A model generated the notes under the pieces. The model was not told the origin of the DNA. It made no database searches and saw only the letters and a list, made by a program, of their open reading frames with translations. Of a stretch of DNA of 64,000 nt, positions 31,376 to 40,995 are shown piece by piece. The translations under genes were made by a program, and so were the position numbers. The stretch lies in NCBI RefSeq assembly GCF_011386835.1, contig NC_088801.1, positions 16,602,824 through 16,666,823 of the forward strand, read 5' to 3'. This DNA comes from Chrysemys picta bellii. Lineage: Eukaryota; Chordata; Testudines; Emydidae. The stretch's first letter is position 1. Every line of letters begins with the position of its first letter.

Positions 31376-32444
31376 CTGTGATCTCTCTGTCACCACACGG
31401 TAGCCCTGGGTATTTACTGCTTGAATCCAACACTAATCTCTCTTTAAATCTTCTCCCTGCCCCTTTCCCACTTTTTACATTAGCCTACATCTTTCTCTTA
31501 AGTTTGTCAGTCTGGCTATCATCATATTTTACTCTCCTACATCTCTACACTCATAGTATTATTCCACTATTTTCTCTGAGAAACATCATTTTCCTGCACA
31601 GTTTGTTTTTTACCACCCAGCCAGGTGCTATCTCTGCTAGTCCCTTTGGGTCACATTATCTTCCTGCCTCAAATGTCTGATCATCTCACCCATTACATTT
31701 CACTTTGTACTTTCTTCAGACATTTCAACATTTTACCTATTTATGTTGCAGGTAAGGTTTTAGTGTCAAAGTACCATATGATTCTTTCTGTCTGCAATCT
31801 TCCATCAGATTAATTCGTCCCTTGCCTGTTGCTTCCAAGGGAAAAAAATGCTTTTTAAGATCCAAGCCATGTTGCCCATGTTACTATTAGGAGGTCCTAA
31901 AAGCAACATGTTTGATTTATTTATTTTTTAAATTGAAAGAGTCTAAAACTGACTGGTTGTTTTTTTTTTTTACTTTCATTAAATTCCAGTTAACTTTTAA
32001 ACGTTCATTGGAAATTATCTTAAGACACAAAGGAGATCTAAAGATAACTTTTTCCCCCTTTTTATTTTTTTTTTTAAGTCTAGCACCAAAGCTGCAATGT
32101 CTACAGCTGTCACAACAAAAAGGAAGAGCTCGTAGAGACTAATGACCAAAAAGCAGAAAATCTGCCGGTAACTGCTTAATAACATAGTGCTTTAAAATGC
32201 TTCTCTGAACTTCAGTTTTTTATGTTCTAGAACGTGAAATGCATGCCAATGTGGTGTGTCTCTAACAACATTCTGAGCCATTGAATGTTCATGAATATGA
32301 GCTATCAATCTACAATACAACAGCACATGTTGACTGTGAACATTGTTGCTACTGTAATAAGTCTGAGCGATTTCCCTTTTGCTTCATTCTTATTTCAAGA
32401 TACTTCCGATTTCTGTTACTTAGTCAGTTAGGTCCATGTTTATA
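31376..32444. other. No recognisable gene or repeat
   Basis: About 1 kb of pyrimidine-rich then AT-rich sequence with T runs (31960-31971, 32067-32075). No credible gene. Confidence 0.45.
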
Positions 32445-32633
32445 TGCAGAGTTGTTGTAGCCATGTTGGTCCCAGGATATTACCTCACTCACCTTGTCTC
32501 TCTAATATCTGTTATTGGAGTAACTTCTGTTGGTGAGAGAGACACGCTTTCGAGCTTACACAGAGCTCTTCTTCAGGTTTGGGAATGCCAGGAGTTGGTC
32601 CAATAAAAGATATTATCTCACCCACCTTATCTC
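32445..32633. mobile_element. PLE-like repeat with hammerhead-like core
   Basis: The outer end is GTTGTAGCCATGTTGGTCCC, followed by ACCTCACTCACCTTGTCTCT and CTTCTGTTGGTGAGAGAG, the hammerhead-like stretch, then GTTGGTCCAATAAAAGATAT and TCACCCACCTTATCTCT. Family members are at 18.4 and 56.0 kb. It is non-coding; PLE membership is inferred from the hammerhead-like core and the outer end. Confidence 0.6.
32539..32576 (-). ncRNA. Hammerhead-like motif (second family)
   Basis: On the minus strand CTGAAGA (complement of 32570-32576) is followed by stem II GAGCT/AGCTC with a 7-base loop (32552-32568). GAAA (32548-32551) and GCGTGTCTC follow. CTGAAGA fits the CUGANGA core. Stem III would be only two pairs and stem I is not evident, so the call is weaker than for 21.25 kb. 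Confidence 0.38.
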
Positions 32634-32642
32634 TTAATTAGG

Positions 32643-32758
32643 GACAGATTTTTATAGGTATTTGGGGGTCTAAAGGTGCAGACAGGTGCCTAATTCTCTT
32701 TGATTTCAGTAGCTGCCTATCTGCATCTTTAGGCTCCCAAACACTTAAAAATTTGGCT
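32643..32758. mobile_element. Short palindromic MITE
   Basis: TATTTGGGGGTCTAAAGGTG and CAGACAGGTGCC at the left are inverted at GCTGCCTATCTGCATCTTTA and GGCTCCCAAACACTT at the right. About 116 bp, non-coding. Confidence 0.65.
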
Positions 32759-33129
32759 CTTAGTCCTTCCTTAGAAGGCTTTTACTCATTCATTAGAAAA
32801 CAAAACACTTAATATTAAATTATGTGATAGATTTTTCTTTATGTTGCATAATACACTAGAGATCTCTAGGTTTTTTTGATACTGTGAGCTAGACAGACTG
32901 TTAGGTTTTTTATTATTATATTCAGATAGAAACAGGCTATACTGAAAATTATGCAGTCCCTACATATTTTCAGGATGCACTACTTCAGAAATAGCATAGC
33001 AATAGGACAATTTAAACCCAATTTTTGACATAGGCAACCAAATAGGCATCAGGTGGATACCATTCTCAGTCTCTGGATTGGATTTGTAATTTTCAACTGG
33101 TAATATCCAGATGTGTGTGGAGACATGAT
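32759..33129. other. No recognisable gene or repeat
   Basis: About 370 bp of AT-rich sequence with nothing identified. Confidence 0.45.
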
Positions 33130-33490
33130 CAAATGAGCCTAGACCATCCCTGACAGGTGTATGATTTAGTTGGGGCTTGGTTGATTTAGTTGGGGATTGG
33201 TCCTGCTTTGAGCAGGGGGTTGGAGTAGATGACCTCCTGAGGTCCCTTCCAACTCTCATATTCTATGATTCTATGTTCAACCTGTTCTTAAAATTCTTCA
33301 GTGATGGAGATTCCACGACCTTCTTTGGAAGCCTGTTTAACTACCCTTATAGTTATAGGTTAGATTATAGGAAATATTTTCTATCTCCCTGGGTGCAAAT
33401 TAAGCCCATTACTTCTAATTCTACCTTCAATGGACATGATGACAATTGATCCCCATCCTCTTTATAGCAGCCCTTAACACATTTGAAGTA
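33130..33490 (-). mobile_element. Old CR1, reverse, split by a younger CR1/SINE tail
   Basis: CTAGACCATCCCTGACAGGT at the left continues after the insertion as TTCAACCTGTTCTTAAAATT with GATGGAGATTCCACGACC and AATTAAGCCCATTACTTC. This is the complement of the CR1 3' region. The two parts join sensibly once the insertion at 33163-33275 is removed. Confidence 0.7.
33163..33275 (+). mobile_element. CR1/SINE 3' tail, forward, inserted in older CR1
   Basis: GATTTAGTTGGGGATTGG, CCTGCTTTGAGCAGGGGG, TAGATGACCTCCTGAGG and ending ATTCTATGATTCTATG. It is a strongly 5'-truncated copy. The first 20 bases (GATTTAGTTGGGGCTTGGTT) are a partial duplication of the following segment. Confidence 0.85.
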
Positions 33491-34030
33491 GTAATAACAA
33501 ACAAATATAGAGTTTCTGCTTTCAGCACTCCCTCTATAAAAATTGTTCCAACATCCTTGCTACAGCCACAAGCCCTTCCCATCCCTGGCTAACAGAGAAA
33601 AGTGGTGAGGCCAGCAAGCAGGCCTAAAGCCTGAAAAGTCTCATCTGCATCTCCACTGCCAGTTGCCTAGACTAATTTCTCAAAAATGGGCTGGTACCCC
33701 CTCAAGGGCTGTGAGATTTGTCCAGGATTTCTAGCATTGCCCTTCAGAATTTGCCTTGTGAGCCAGTGTCTGCTGGCCATAGCTAGTTTGCTGCCTTCTC
33801 ACTCATGCTGTGGAAGCTAAGAGTGCATGCCTGCATAAGAAGCAGACCTCAAGCTACCAGAGCTAGTCTCAGAATAGAGAGAGAGGACAACATGCACCCT
33901 CTGCTGATCACTGTTGCACACCATTGCCAGACACTGCAAGGCTCCCAGCTTCAGTCAGCTAATTCTGTGATGCTCCTCCAGATTCCCAACATGCCAGCTT
34001 CCCATCATGAGCACTGGGAGGAGAAGACAC
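33491..34030. other. No recognisable gene or repeat
   Basis: About 540 bp without identified structure; the 78-codon open frame at 33805-34041 has no recognisable features. Confidence 0.45.
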
Positions 34031-34888
34031 AGCAGCAGTAGGGTTGCCAGACGTACAGTTTTTGACCGGAATGCCCAGTCGAAAAGGGACCCTGGCAGCT
34101 CCAGTCAGCACTGCTGACTGGCTAAATTCCCTCTAAGATGCACAACCCTGCAGCCAGCTATCAAGGGCCATGCAGGCGGGAGAGGCACCTCTCTCCCGGC
34201 CCCAGCCCAGTCCCGGAGCTGCGGCAGCTGGGGAGAGGTGTTCTCCCCCAGCCCAGGGTTGCTGCGGTGACAGAGGGCTGGCGGGGAGTCCTCTCTCCCT
34301 GCCACAGCCCCAGGGCAGCCTGCACCCCAAGCCCCTCATCCCCAGCCCCACCCCAGAGCCCCCTCCCGCACCCTGAACCCCTCATCCCTGGCCCCACCCC
34401 AGAGCCCACACCCCGAGCCAGAGCCCTTACCCCCCCCCCCACACCCTAACCCTCTGCCCCATCCCTGAGCCGCCTCCCACACTCCAAACCCCTCAGCCCC
34501 ATCCTCACCACACATCACCTCCATATTGGTTCACATAACAAAATTCATTCAGCACGTGGATGTAAAAAATTTGAGGGAACATTGCTGACCGGACCACGAA
34601 AAGTCTGGTTGACATCACAGCCCTCATCCCCCCTGCACCTCCAACCCTGAGCCCCCTCCTGCACCCTGAACCCCTCATCCCTAGCCCCACCCCCATTTCT
34701 GGCCCCACGCTGGAGCCCGCATGCCCAGCCAGAACCCTCACCCCCTCCCACACGCCAACCCCCTGCCTCAGCAATGGAAGGAGGGGGGGTTGAGTGAGCA
34801 GAGGGGGCCTCGGAGAAGAGGCGGGGCAGGGGCAGGGCAAGGGTGTTTGGTATTGTGCGATTAGAAAGTTGGCAACCCTAAGCAGCAG
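34031..34888. mobile_element. hAT element with 8-bp TSD, containing a nested hAT
   Basis: A perfect octamer, AGCAGCAG, lies at 34031-34038 and 34881-34888. The element (34039-34880) has perfect 10-base ends, TAGGGTTGCC and GGCAACCCTA. The outer sequence is interrupted at TCAGCACTGCTGACTGG / CTGACCGGACCACG by the element 34122-34584. Without that insert it would be about 370 bp, close to the related 15.25-kb copy. The interior is C-rich and non-coding. Overlapping open frames in the CCCC-rich repeats are artefacts. Confidence 0.88.
34114..34592. mobile_element. Nested hAT-like MITE (TTCCCTC ends)
   Basis: The TSD CTGACTGG (34114-34121) and CTGACCGG (34585-34592) match at 7 of 8. The element 34122-34584 begins CTAAATTCCCTCTAAGATG and ends AAATTTGAGGGAACATTG, imperfect inverted termini. 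Its interior has CAACCCTGCAGCC and degenerate CCCCATCCC / CTGAGCC repeats, and C11 at 34430-34440. It inserted into the outer hAT element. Confidence 0.8.
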
Positions 34889-35538
34889 ACAATGTGGAGC
34901 TGTTTTGAAAAATGGGGTTCTTCATGCTGATCTTTTTATGGGGAAAATCCCTATTGAAATTTTGATTTCCTGCAGAAAGATTTAAAATGTCATTCAAATG
35001 TCATTTCATTGGGGGTTTTTTAACCAAAATAATCGAGTTTCTTTAATTTTCAGGCTCTCTCCCACTTTTGCTTTTTCTTGTTTTCCCCACAGGAAAAAAG
35101 GGAGGGGAGGATGATTTTTTAAAGTCTGATAAAGTTGCGGGGGAGGAGAAGACTTTTCTCGCCTTTTTATTGTTTTGCACCTGGCAGAAGTTGGAAATGA
35201 GTCATAAAGTGCAAGAAAGTAGGGAAAACAGCACTTCTCACAGAAAAAAGGATTGAAAAGAGGGGGCTTCCTCTCATGCCAAAACTTTGTAACTATTTTC
35301 CAACTGGCAAAGTTCCCGCCCCACCACCACTTTCTGTTTGCCAACTCTTGTAATTTGGAAAACATTACGAAGTGTTGAAAAGTGGGGAAAAAACCATAAT
35401 TTCAAAATTTTAAAAGTGAGGGGTATTAAAATTACACCTTTTGAAAAATTTGGCTTTTGCCCCTCCCCCAAATTTGTCAAAAACAAGATTTTCCCACACA
35501 CAATTTTTTTTTTCAATTGAACCAGCTCCAAGGCAGTG
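34887..35538. mobile_element. A/T-rich hAT-like MITE abutting the previous one
   Basis: The element 34895-35530 begins TGGAGCTGTTTTGAAAAAT and ends CAATTGAACCAGCTCCA, imperfect inverted ends. Flanking octamers AGACAATG (34887) and AGGCAGTG (35531) agree at 6 of 8. The interior alternates GAAAAATT and AATTTTC with TGGGGAAAA blocks and has no transposase. Fragments of the family occur at 38.3-38.64 kb and 46.2 kb. Its left TSD overlaps the right TSD of the neighbouring hAT element by two bases. Confidence 0.6.
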
Positions 35539-36545
35539 TCAGCCCTTTTTCCTCATCAGGACTACACAACCAAGTCTTCAGCTGGCAGAGAGGTACCAAA
35601 TGAAGACTGAGGTATGCCCTTGAGCACTCTACCAACCCAACGTCTAAGCCAGCCACAGCCTGCTTGCTTTGTCTTCTGTCCTTCCTGGACTCAGACTGAT
35701 TTTTTTGGTGGCTTTCTTAAAGATTCATCTACTGGAATCATGCAATTACATGAGAATCTCAGCTTTCATTCAAAGTAAAAGTAAGTTTCTCTTGCTTATA
35801 CTTGCAAAGAAAAGTTTGAAAAATTAAGCCCTAGACGTTATTTGTTACTATAGTACCTAGAAACCCCAGACCTGGACCCTGTTGTGCTAGGTGTAACACC
35901 AAGAAGTTTGCAAACCACTGGCCTATGCTTTTTTATTCTGGGATTCATATTTGAGAGTGGACTTACAATAACCAATTCTGTGCTCTTTATTTGCAGGTGA
36001 TTTTTACTTATCTTCACTGTGGATCCCAAGATGGAGAGGAAACCCTGCAGCCTATGTTCCATCTCCAGAGGTGCTAATGCTTCATAAGATTTGTGTAATT
36101 CTCAAGGAAGCATGGAGACACTGCAGCCTATTTATCAAAAGTCTTTACATTTTACTCACATCATCATGATTTGGATTTGCTGGATTCTTTTATTTTTTTA
36201 CACTCCAGGCTTCTGCATGTGAAATTAAGTCAATTATTACACCAGTACATGAGCAACCCGTCCTCCATTCCATTCCATAACCTTATCCTAATGCTATAAT
36301 CCAACGTTGGCCTTCATTTTCTCCAGCAGGACAGATTCAGTATTTTCCTTTGGGAGAAATTAATGATTCTGCAGATGTTTCTGTTGTTTCTTGCTGGAAC
36401 AAACCATTAGCCTTTCAAAATGGACAGAGAACAGGGAAAGCTACCTGGATGAAAGATGCAAATAAAGAAATGATATATCTTGAGAGTTTCTTTACAGGAA
36501 CATTATATAAAATTATAGGGCTAATGGTCGATTGTCTTTTTAAAT
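35539..36545. other. Mostly unidentified; possible hAT end and MIR-like tail at 35.85-35.92 kb
   Basis: ACTATAGTACCTAGAAACCC with GACCCTGTTGTGCTAGGTG resembles the conserved MIR/L2-like tail. It is followed by AAGTTTGCAAACCACTGG, similar to hAT MITE ends. The rest shows no recognisable structure. Confidence 0.35.
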
Positions 36546-36861
36546 CATTGTTTCTCAGCCTTTTTAAGTTTGCAGCCCTTTAAAGTCAAAAATGTTCATG
36601 ACCCCTTTACATTTTTTAACTATAACTTTTATAGTAAAAGTATCAGTGACAACAATGTTATGCCAATAGAATGTATTTATATGTGTGCTCAAGAGGGTGA
36701 CAGAGAAAACATGTCCTTGAAAGGTAAGGGAGTGTGGGAAGTGGGGGAGCAAGATTTTCTTTGCTCAGATTATAATAATGTTTTCAATACTTCACAACCC
36801 CCCTGACTGCCTTTTAGGACTTCCCCCTTGGGGGTTGCAGCCCACTGGTTGAGATACACTG
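36546..36861. mobile_element. hAT (Charlie-like) MITE
   Basis: Left end CATTGTTTCTCAGCCTTTTT and right end GGTTGAGATACACTG correspond to the CAGTGGTTCTCAACC inverted termini of Charlie-like MITEs. Inside are GCAGCCCTTTAAAGTC, ATGACCCCTTTACA and CCCCCTTGGGGGTTGCAGCCC. No convincing TSD remains. Non-coding, 316 bp. Confidence 0.7.
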
Positions 36862-37434
36862 ACCTAGATCAACAGCTTTCTCAAACTGAAGACAAGCAAA
36901 GTAATCCGGGATTTGTGGGTGGCGATGGGGCAGGCTACTGAACGGGGTCAGAGCCAGGTGCACAGCCACTCACTGCAGTGATGGCGTGTATGTAAGACAT
37001 AGAGATTCCGGGCCTAACAGTGATGAGTGGGTCACTAGAAACTCAAGTTGACTCCACATCTCCAACTCCAGTGCTTTGAAATACACCCTTTGAGATAGTT
37101 CCTGGGGGCAACAGCAAATGGGGGAAGTCATAGAAGCACGAATCCAACAGAGCTGTGCTTGGATAGGGCTGTGAGAAAGCTGGAAGATAGTACAAAAAGA
37201 AAGGACCTCCATGCAGATGCCTGTGGCCTCTGATGGATCCTCCAAGATCCGTGCATTCCGAGAGTTAAACTCCTCACCTCCCCATCACCCACAAAGCAGT
37301 GATGGGAAGGAAACTTTCCAAAGGCAAAGTCTCTGAGTTTCTAGCCTCCCACACTTTAACTCCCATATAGGATTAGATGGCCCCAAGGTATTTTACTGCC
37401 TTTTATTTAATGCAACACCACTAGATACATCTTT
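36862..37434. other. Unidentified; one inverted pair
   Basis: TTTGTGGGTGGCGATGGGG (near 36910) is inverted at CCCCATCACCCACAAA (near 37277), with ~350 bp between. This may mark a decayed MITE; no termini or TSD could be defined. Confidence 0.3.
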
Positions 37435-38270
37435 AGTGGAGTGCTGAAGGGATCTTTTAGGTCCAGACTTGTATAATATCTTCACAAATGATCTAGCTGA
37501 CAGAGTAAACAGCACATAATGAAATTCACAGATGTTAAATCAGGAGTTGAGGACACCAGTGAGGACAGAGAAGTAACACGGAGAGAAGTAATAAAAGGAG
37601 ATTCAGCTTTGGAAAAATGGAAGCTAATATATATGTTTTAGATTATGTTTCTGAGACATTCACTAGGAGGGCGAAAGTTGGAAAGCACTAATATAGAAAG
37701 AGCCCAGGAGTGAGAGTGGACAGCAAATTAAACATGAGTAAAAAAGCAAGATATGGCACTAAAAAGATATTAGTATTTTGGGCTTGCAAATACAGAGGAA
37801 ATATTTAATGGGATGAGGAAAAAAAGACACGCACACTCTGCTGTTCCGATATGAGTGCAGGTAGAACTTGCATTCCTATCTGAGGACCTCATTACCAGAA
37901 AGATGTTGATCTATTGAAAGGAGTTCAAAGGAGAACTACAACAATGACTAGAGCCCGGAGGATATGTTTTAGCTTGGCTAAGAAGGCTGTGTCATCTATA
38001 CATATTTGAAGACTATAAACACCAAGGAAGGAAAGGTCTATTTAGCAGAGTAAAAGTAAAGAGAAACAGTTATCAAAATGGCATAGTGTGGATGAAATCA
38101 GCTCAGTCTGAATGTCATAAAAAACCTTCCTGACAGTGAGACCAATTAGCTTGGGGAATAGTTTCGCAAAACTATTCCACAATAATATTTATAATACCCC
38201 AATATAAGAGAGAGAGAGAGAGAAATACCCCTGAAGTGGCAGAAGGGACTAGATGACTTTTCCATTTGTA
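37435..38270 (+). mobile_element. Old CR1 LINE, forward, highly diverged
   Basis: AATATCTTCACAAATGATCT corresponds to the conserved RT motif, followed by AAATTCACAGATGTTAAAT (the catalytic site region). AGCTTTGGAAAAATGG, AGAGTGGACAGCAAATT, AGGAGTTCAAAGGAGAAC and AGTGGCAGAAGGGACTAG with GATGAC (3' UTR) follow in CR1 order. It has many frameshifts. An (AG)n run at 38206-38223 lies near the 3' end. It is clearly older than the copies at 10 and 21 kb. Confidence 0.7.
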
Positions 38271-38319
38271 AACTATTAAATCACATGATCCACCTAGCTT
38301 TTCTTTTAAACATTTTCAT

Positions 38320-38643
38320 CCTTTTTTTTTCTTCTAGTTTTTTATTAAATTTCAAAATGAAAAATTTGGATACTTTACATTTTTTTAAAAATTTTAATTT
38401 TCAAAAAGTGGGATTTCTCCTACTTTACTCTCACTTTTTAACTCTCCTCTCCACTTTCTCCCGTGGAAAAAATGTTGGGGTTAAAAATAAGAGAAAATGA
38501 ATTTTATTCCCAGCAAAATAAATATAAAATTTTATGTTTGAACATTTTTGTTGAAAACCAACAACATTTAAGAAATTTCCAAACAAAATTAAAAAAAAAA
38601 TTCTTTTAAATTTTTCATGAAATCTGTCTTTGACCAGCTCTAG
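38320..38643 (-). mobile_element. A/T-rich hAT-like MITE fragment
   Basis: The right end TTTGACCAGCTCTAGC (38628 onward), with AAATTTTTCATGAAATC before it, matches the termini of the A/T-rich element at 34.9-35.5 kb and the fragment at 46.2 kb. The left end is not defined. Confidence 0.45.
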
Positions 38644-38940
38644 CTACAACAACAACAACAATAAGTTATTTGGTTCTTGGTAGAGATTTATTTTTTTTCA
38701 GCAATGACACTAAAATATAATGAAAAATAGATTTGAAATTTGCTTGCAATGCTGATCATCAGGACTACATGTGATTTACTCTCAAGAGACATTTCACAGA
38801 AAACATGGATTGGATAAAGTGCTGCCTATTAACCTAACACCCATCAAGAATCCATTATTTCACTAGATAAGCAAAAACAGTTTTGATTATTTCAGATGAA
38901 AGGTTCTTCTTCTTCTACCACTTATGTCAGTATAACTTTA
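38644..38940. other. No recognisable gene; short (CAA)n
   Basis: Short ACAACAACAACAA run at 38647-38660 and otherwise AT-rich sequence. Confidence 0.45.
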
Positions 38941-39080
38941 TGCTGCTCACGGGGCTGAATAAGCCACCCCCCCCCCCCCCCGAGTGACGTAAGTTACTCT
39001 GACCTAAGCATCAGTATGGACAGAACTATCCAGCAGGAGAGCTTCTCCCGGTGACATATCTACCGCCGCTCATTGGGGGT
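38941..39080. mobile_element. MITE fragment (GTGACGTAAGTTACTCTGAC type)
   Basis: GGGCTGAATAAGCCACC, a C15 run (38967-38981), GAGTGACGTAAGTTACTC, GGAGAGCTTCTCCCGGTGAC and ACCGCCGCTCATTGGGGGTG match part of a reptile fold-back MITE with an AGAGCTTCTC palindrome. Truncated on both sides. Confidence 0.5.
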
Positions 39081-39116
39081 GAATTAATTAATTGAGCAGC
39101 ACTAGTCTAAGAATAC

Positions 39117-39608
39117 AGGTACAGTGTTGTCTAATGGTTAGAACATTGGTCTGAAAGTTAGGACACCTGGTTTCCAATCCAAACGGCCATCTAGCTCTCA
39201 TTATGGGACTCAGTCCTGGCCTACACTGAAAAATTATACTGGCATAGTTAGTCGGGGGCGGGGGGGAGCAGGGGGGAACCATACTCCTGACTGATCTATG
39301 TTGCCATAACGCCCAGTGTACACAAAGCTACATTGACAAAAGGAGGTTTCCATCAACGCAGCTCATTTCATTTGGGGAGGATGTGTTCTTACACGCGGGG
39401 CTATGCCAACATAGCTACGCTGCAATAATCTCCATAGTGTAGAGAGTCCCTCAGTTTCTCTGTGCCTCCATTTAACCACTATCAAAATAGGTATAGTGAA
39501 ACTTTCCTATCACCCTATCAGGGTGTTGGGGGCAGAGGATTAATTGGTGAGTGTAAAGTGCTTTGATCCCGTCAGATAAAAATCACTATTAGAAGTATTA
39601 TTGGCATT
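39117..39608 (+). mobile_element. MIR/CORE-like SINE split by a MITE
   Basis: The tRNA-like head (39117-39208) has GTCTAATGGTTAGAACATTG (A box) and GGTTTCCAATCC (B box). The body resumes at 39450 with CTCAGTTTCTCTGTGCCTCC. It continues through TATCACCCTATCAGGGTGTT, GAGGATTAATTGGTGAGTG and AAAGTGCTTTGATCC to a tail AATCACTATTAGAAGTATTA. This is the MIR-type order: head, CTCAGTTT, AGGRTTAAT, AAAGYGCTTTGA. Old and diverged. Confidence 0.7.
39209..39455. mobile_element. Fold-back MITE inserted in the MIR-like SINE
   Basis: The element 39215-39449 has ends GGCCTACACTGAAAAATTAT and CAATAATCTCCATAGTGTAG, which are imperfectly inverted. ATAGTTAGTCGG and ATAGCTACGCTG are in the arms. The flanking CTCAGT at 39209-39214 and 39450-39455 fits the TSD, and removal restores a MIR-type sequence. 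Confidence 0.65.
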
Positions 39609-40434
39609 AAAACCTCCACTAAAAAACATCTTCAATAGGCAACCCCTGTGTTAAATGACTGCATTATGGTGTGATTTTCCAGGTATAATTTTGTTTGACC
39701 TTTAAATAACCCATCTGTTATGCTGTTAATTTTTGCTGGTCCCTTATGTGATCACTTAAGAGAGTTTTCACTTTTAAAACTGGTAAGTACTTCATAATTA
39801 AAACTGCACAGGATTATCCTATTCCTCTACACACTGTAGCAGATAACCAGCACAAGGCAGCATTCCTTCCATTGCCATTCTCAGATATCCTTTTAATCAA
39901 ATCCTTTGCTGTTGCAAGCATCTTGATTAATGGGCTTGATCAGAGCCGCTCCTTGTTTAACGATTATTTTCGCCTCTTCATTTCCCATTTCACACCCACA
40001 TCACACCATTCCCATTTTATTGCAGGAATTGAAGTATACGACCTCCTGTCAGATTACAGGATAATTTATACTTTTTTAAAACCTCAAGGAATATATTACT
40101 TCCTATTGGAATGGAATCTGAACTAGATGCTTATAATTTTAAGTGGAGTACCTAAATAATTACACGGATGGGCATATTGATATCAGATCTTTTTAAAGAG
40201 CTGTTGTATATGGCCTGTGTATCTACAAGACTACTAAATCCAATTTGTCAAGGAACAGCATCTTCTCTGCCCTGGCAGTTACTGAAAAGAATCAAGTTCT
40301 GTACAAATGAACATCTGAACATCTTCAAAGAAAGAGAGAAATGTTGCCTGGTGTAACTACATTGACGTATTATAACAACTTTCCATTTAAATTCCACTCA
40401 CACCTAGATGTTATGCAGGTTAGGATCCCATTTT
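39609..40434. other. No recognisable gene or repeat
   Basis: About 820 bp of AT-rich sequence; open frames of up to 84 codons (39872-40126) without features of a known protein. Confidence 0.45.
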
Positions 40435-40492
40435 GCTAGAGGATATACAAATAGTAAATAACAGTCCCTCTCTAAAGAGCTTACAATAGTTA
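40435..40492 (+). repeat. MIR/L2-like tail relic
   Basis: GCTAGAGGATATACAAATAG, TAAATAACAGTCCCTCTC and TAAAGAGCTTACAATAG resemble the conserved text CTGTACAAACA / ACAGTCCCTG / AAGAGCTTACAATC of old vertebrate repeats. Confidence 0.4.
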
Positions 40493-40995
40493 CACTGGTG
40501 TAAACCTTTTAAGCAGGGTTTATCCAGCACAGCTTTTGAAGTATAGCATACCCCCAGATACATAAATATGACAAGAGGTTCCGTACATTTATTTGGGGGC
40601 AGAGTAAATCATACATGTAGACACTTGTGACACCATTCAAGTGGTAGTGTTATGCCAGCAGTAATCCACAACAAGATATGCAGTTACATCAGATGTCTCC
40701 AGTTCCAGGCGCAACTATGTGGTATAGAATTTTCCATTGCCTTGTTTCAGGTCACTTAATGTTGTATCAGTTCCCTTCAGGAATCCAGTATATGTAGTTA
40801 TAGACTCATGTGTTTATAAATTGATCCTTTTTGGATTAAAGCAATAAGATCTGTGGGCAAAATTATGTTATGCCATTTATTAACTTATGAGTCTTGTATT
40901 AAGGTTTTTAAAAGTATATTGCAAAAGTTTTAGTGCATGGGGAAAATAAAACTCTCCACTGGTTAAGACAAGAATTAACTTTAGCTGCTGCACTA
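40493..40995. other. No recognisable gene or repeat
   Basis: About 500 bp without identified structure. Confidence 0.45.

Noticed and set aside
34105..34840. Many open frames of 62-111 codons in both directions
   Set aside because: They lie in the CCCC-rich interior of nested hAT elements; low complexity and mutually overlapping.
35006..35531. 119-codon minus-strand frame rich in Phe/Lys/Pro
   Set aside because: It lies in the A/T-rich MITE with AAAATTTT blocks; composition follows the repeat.
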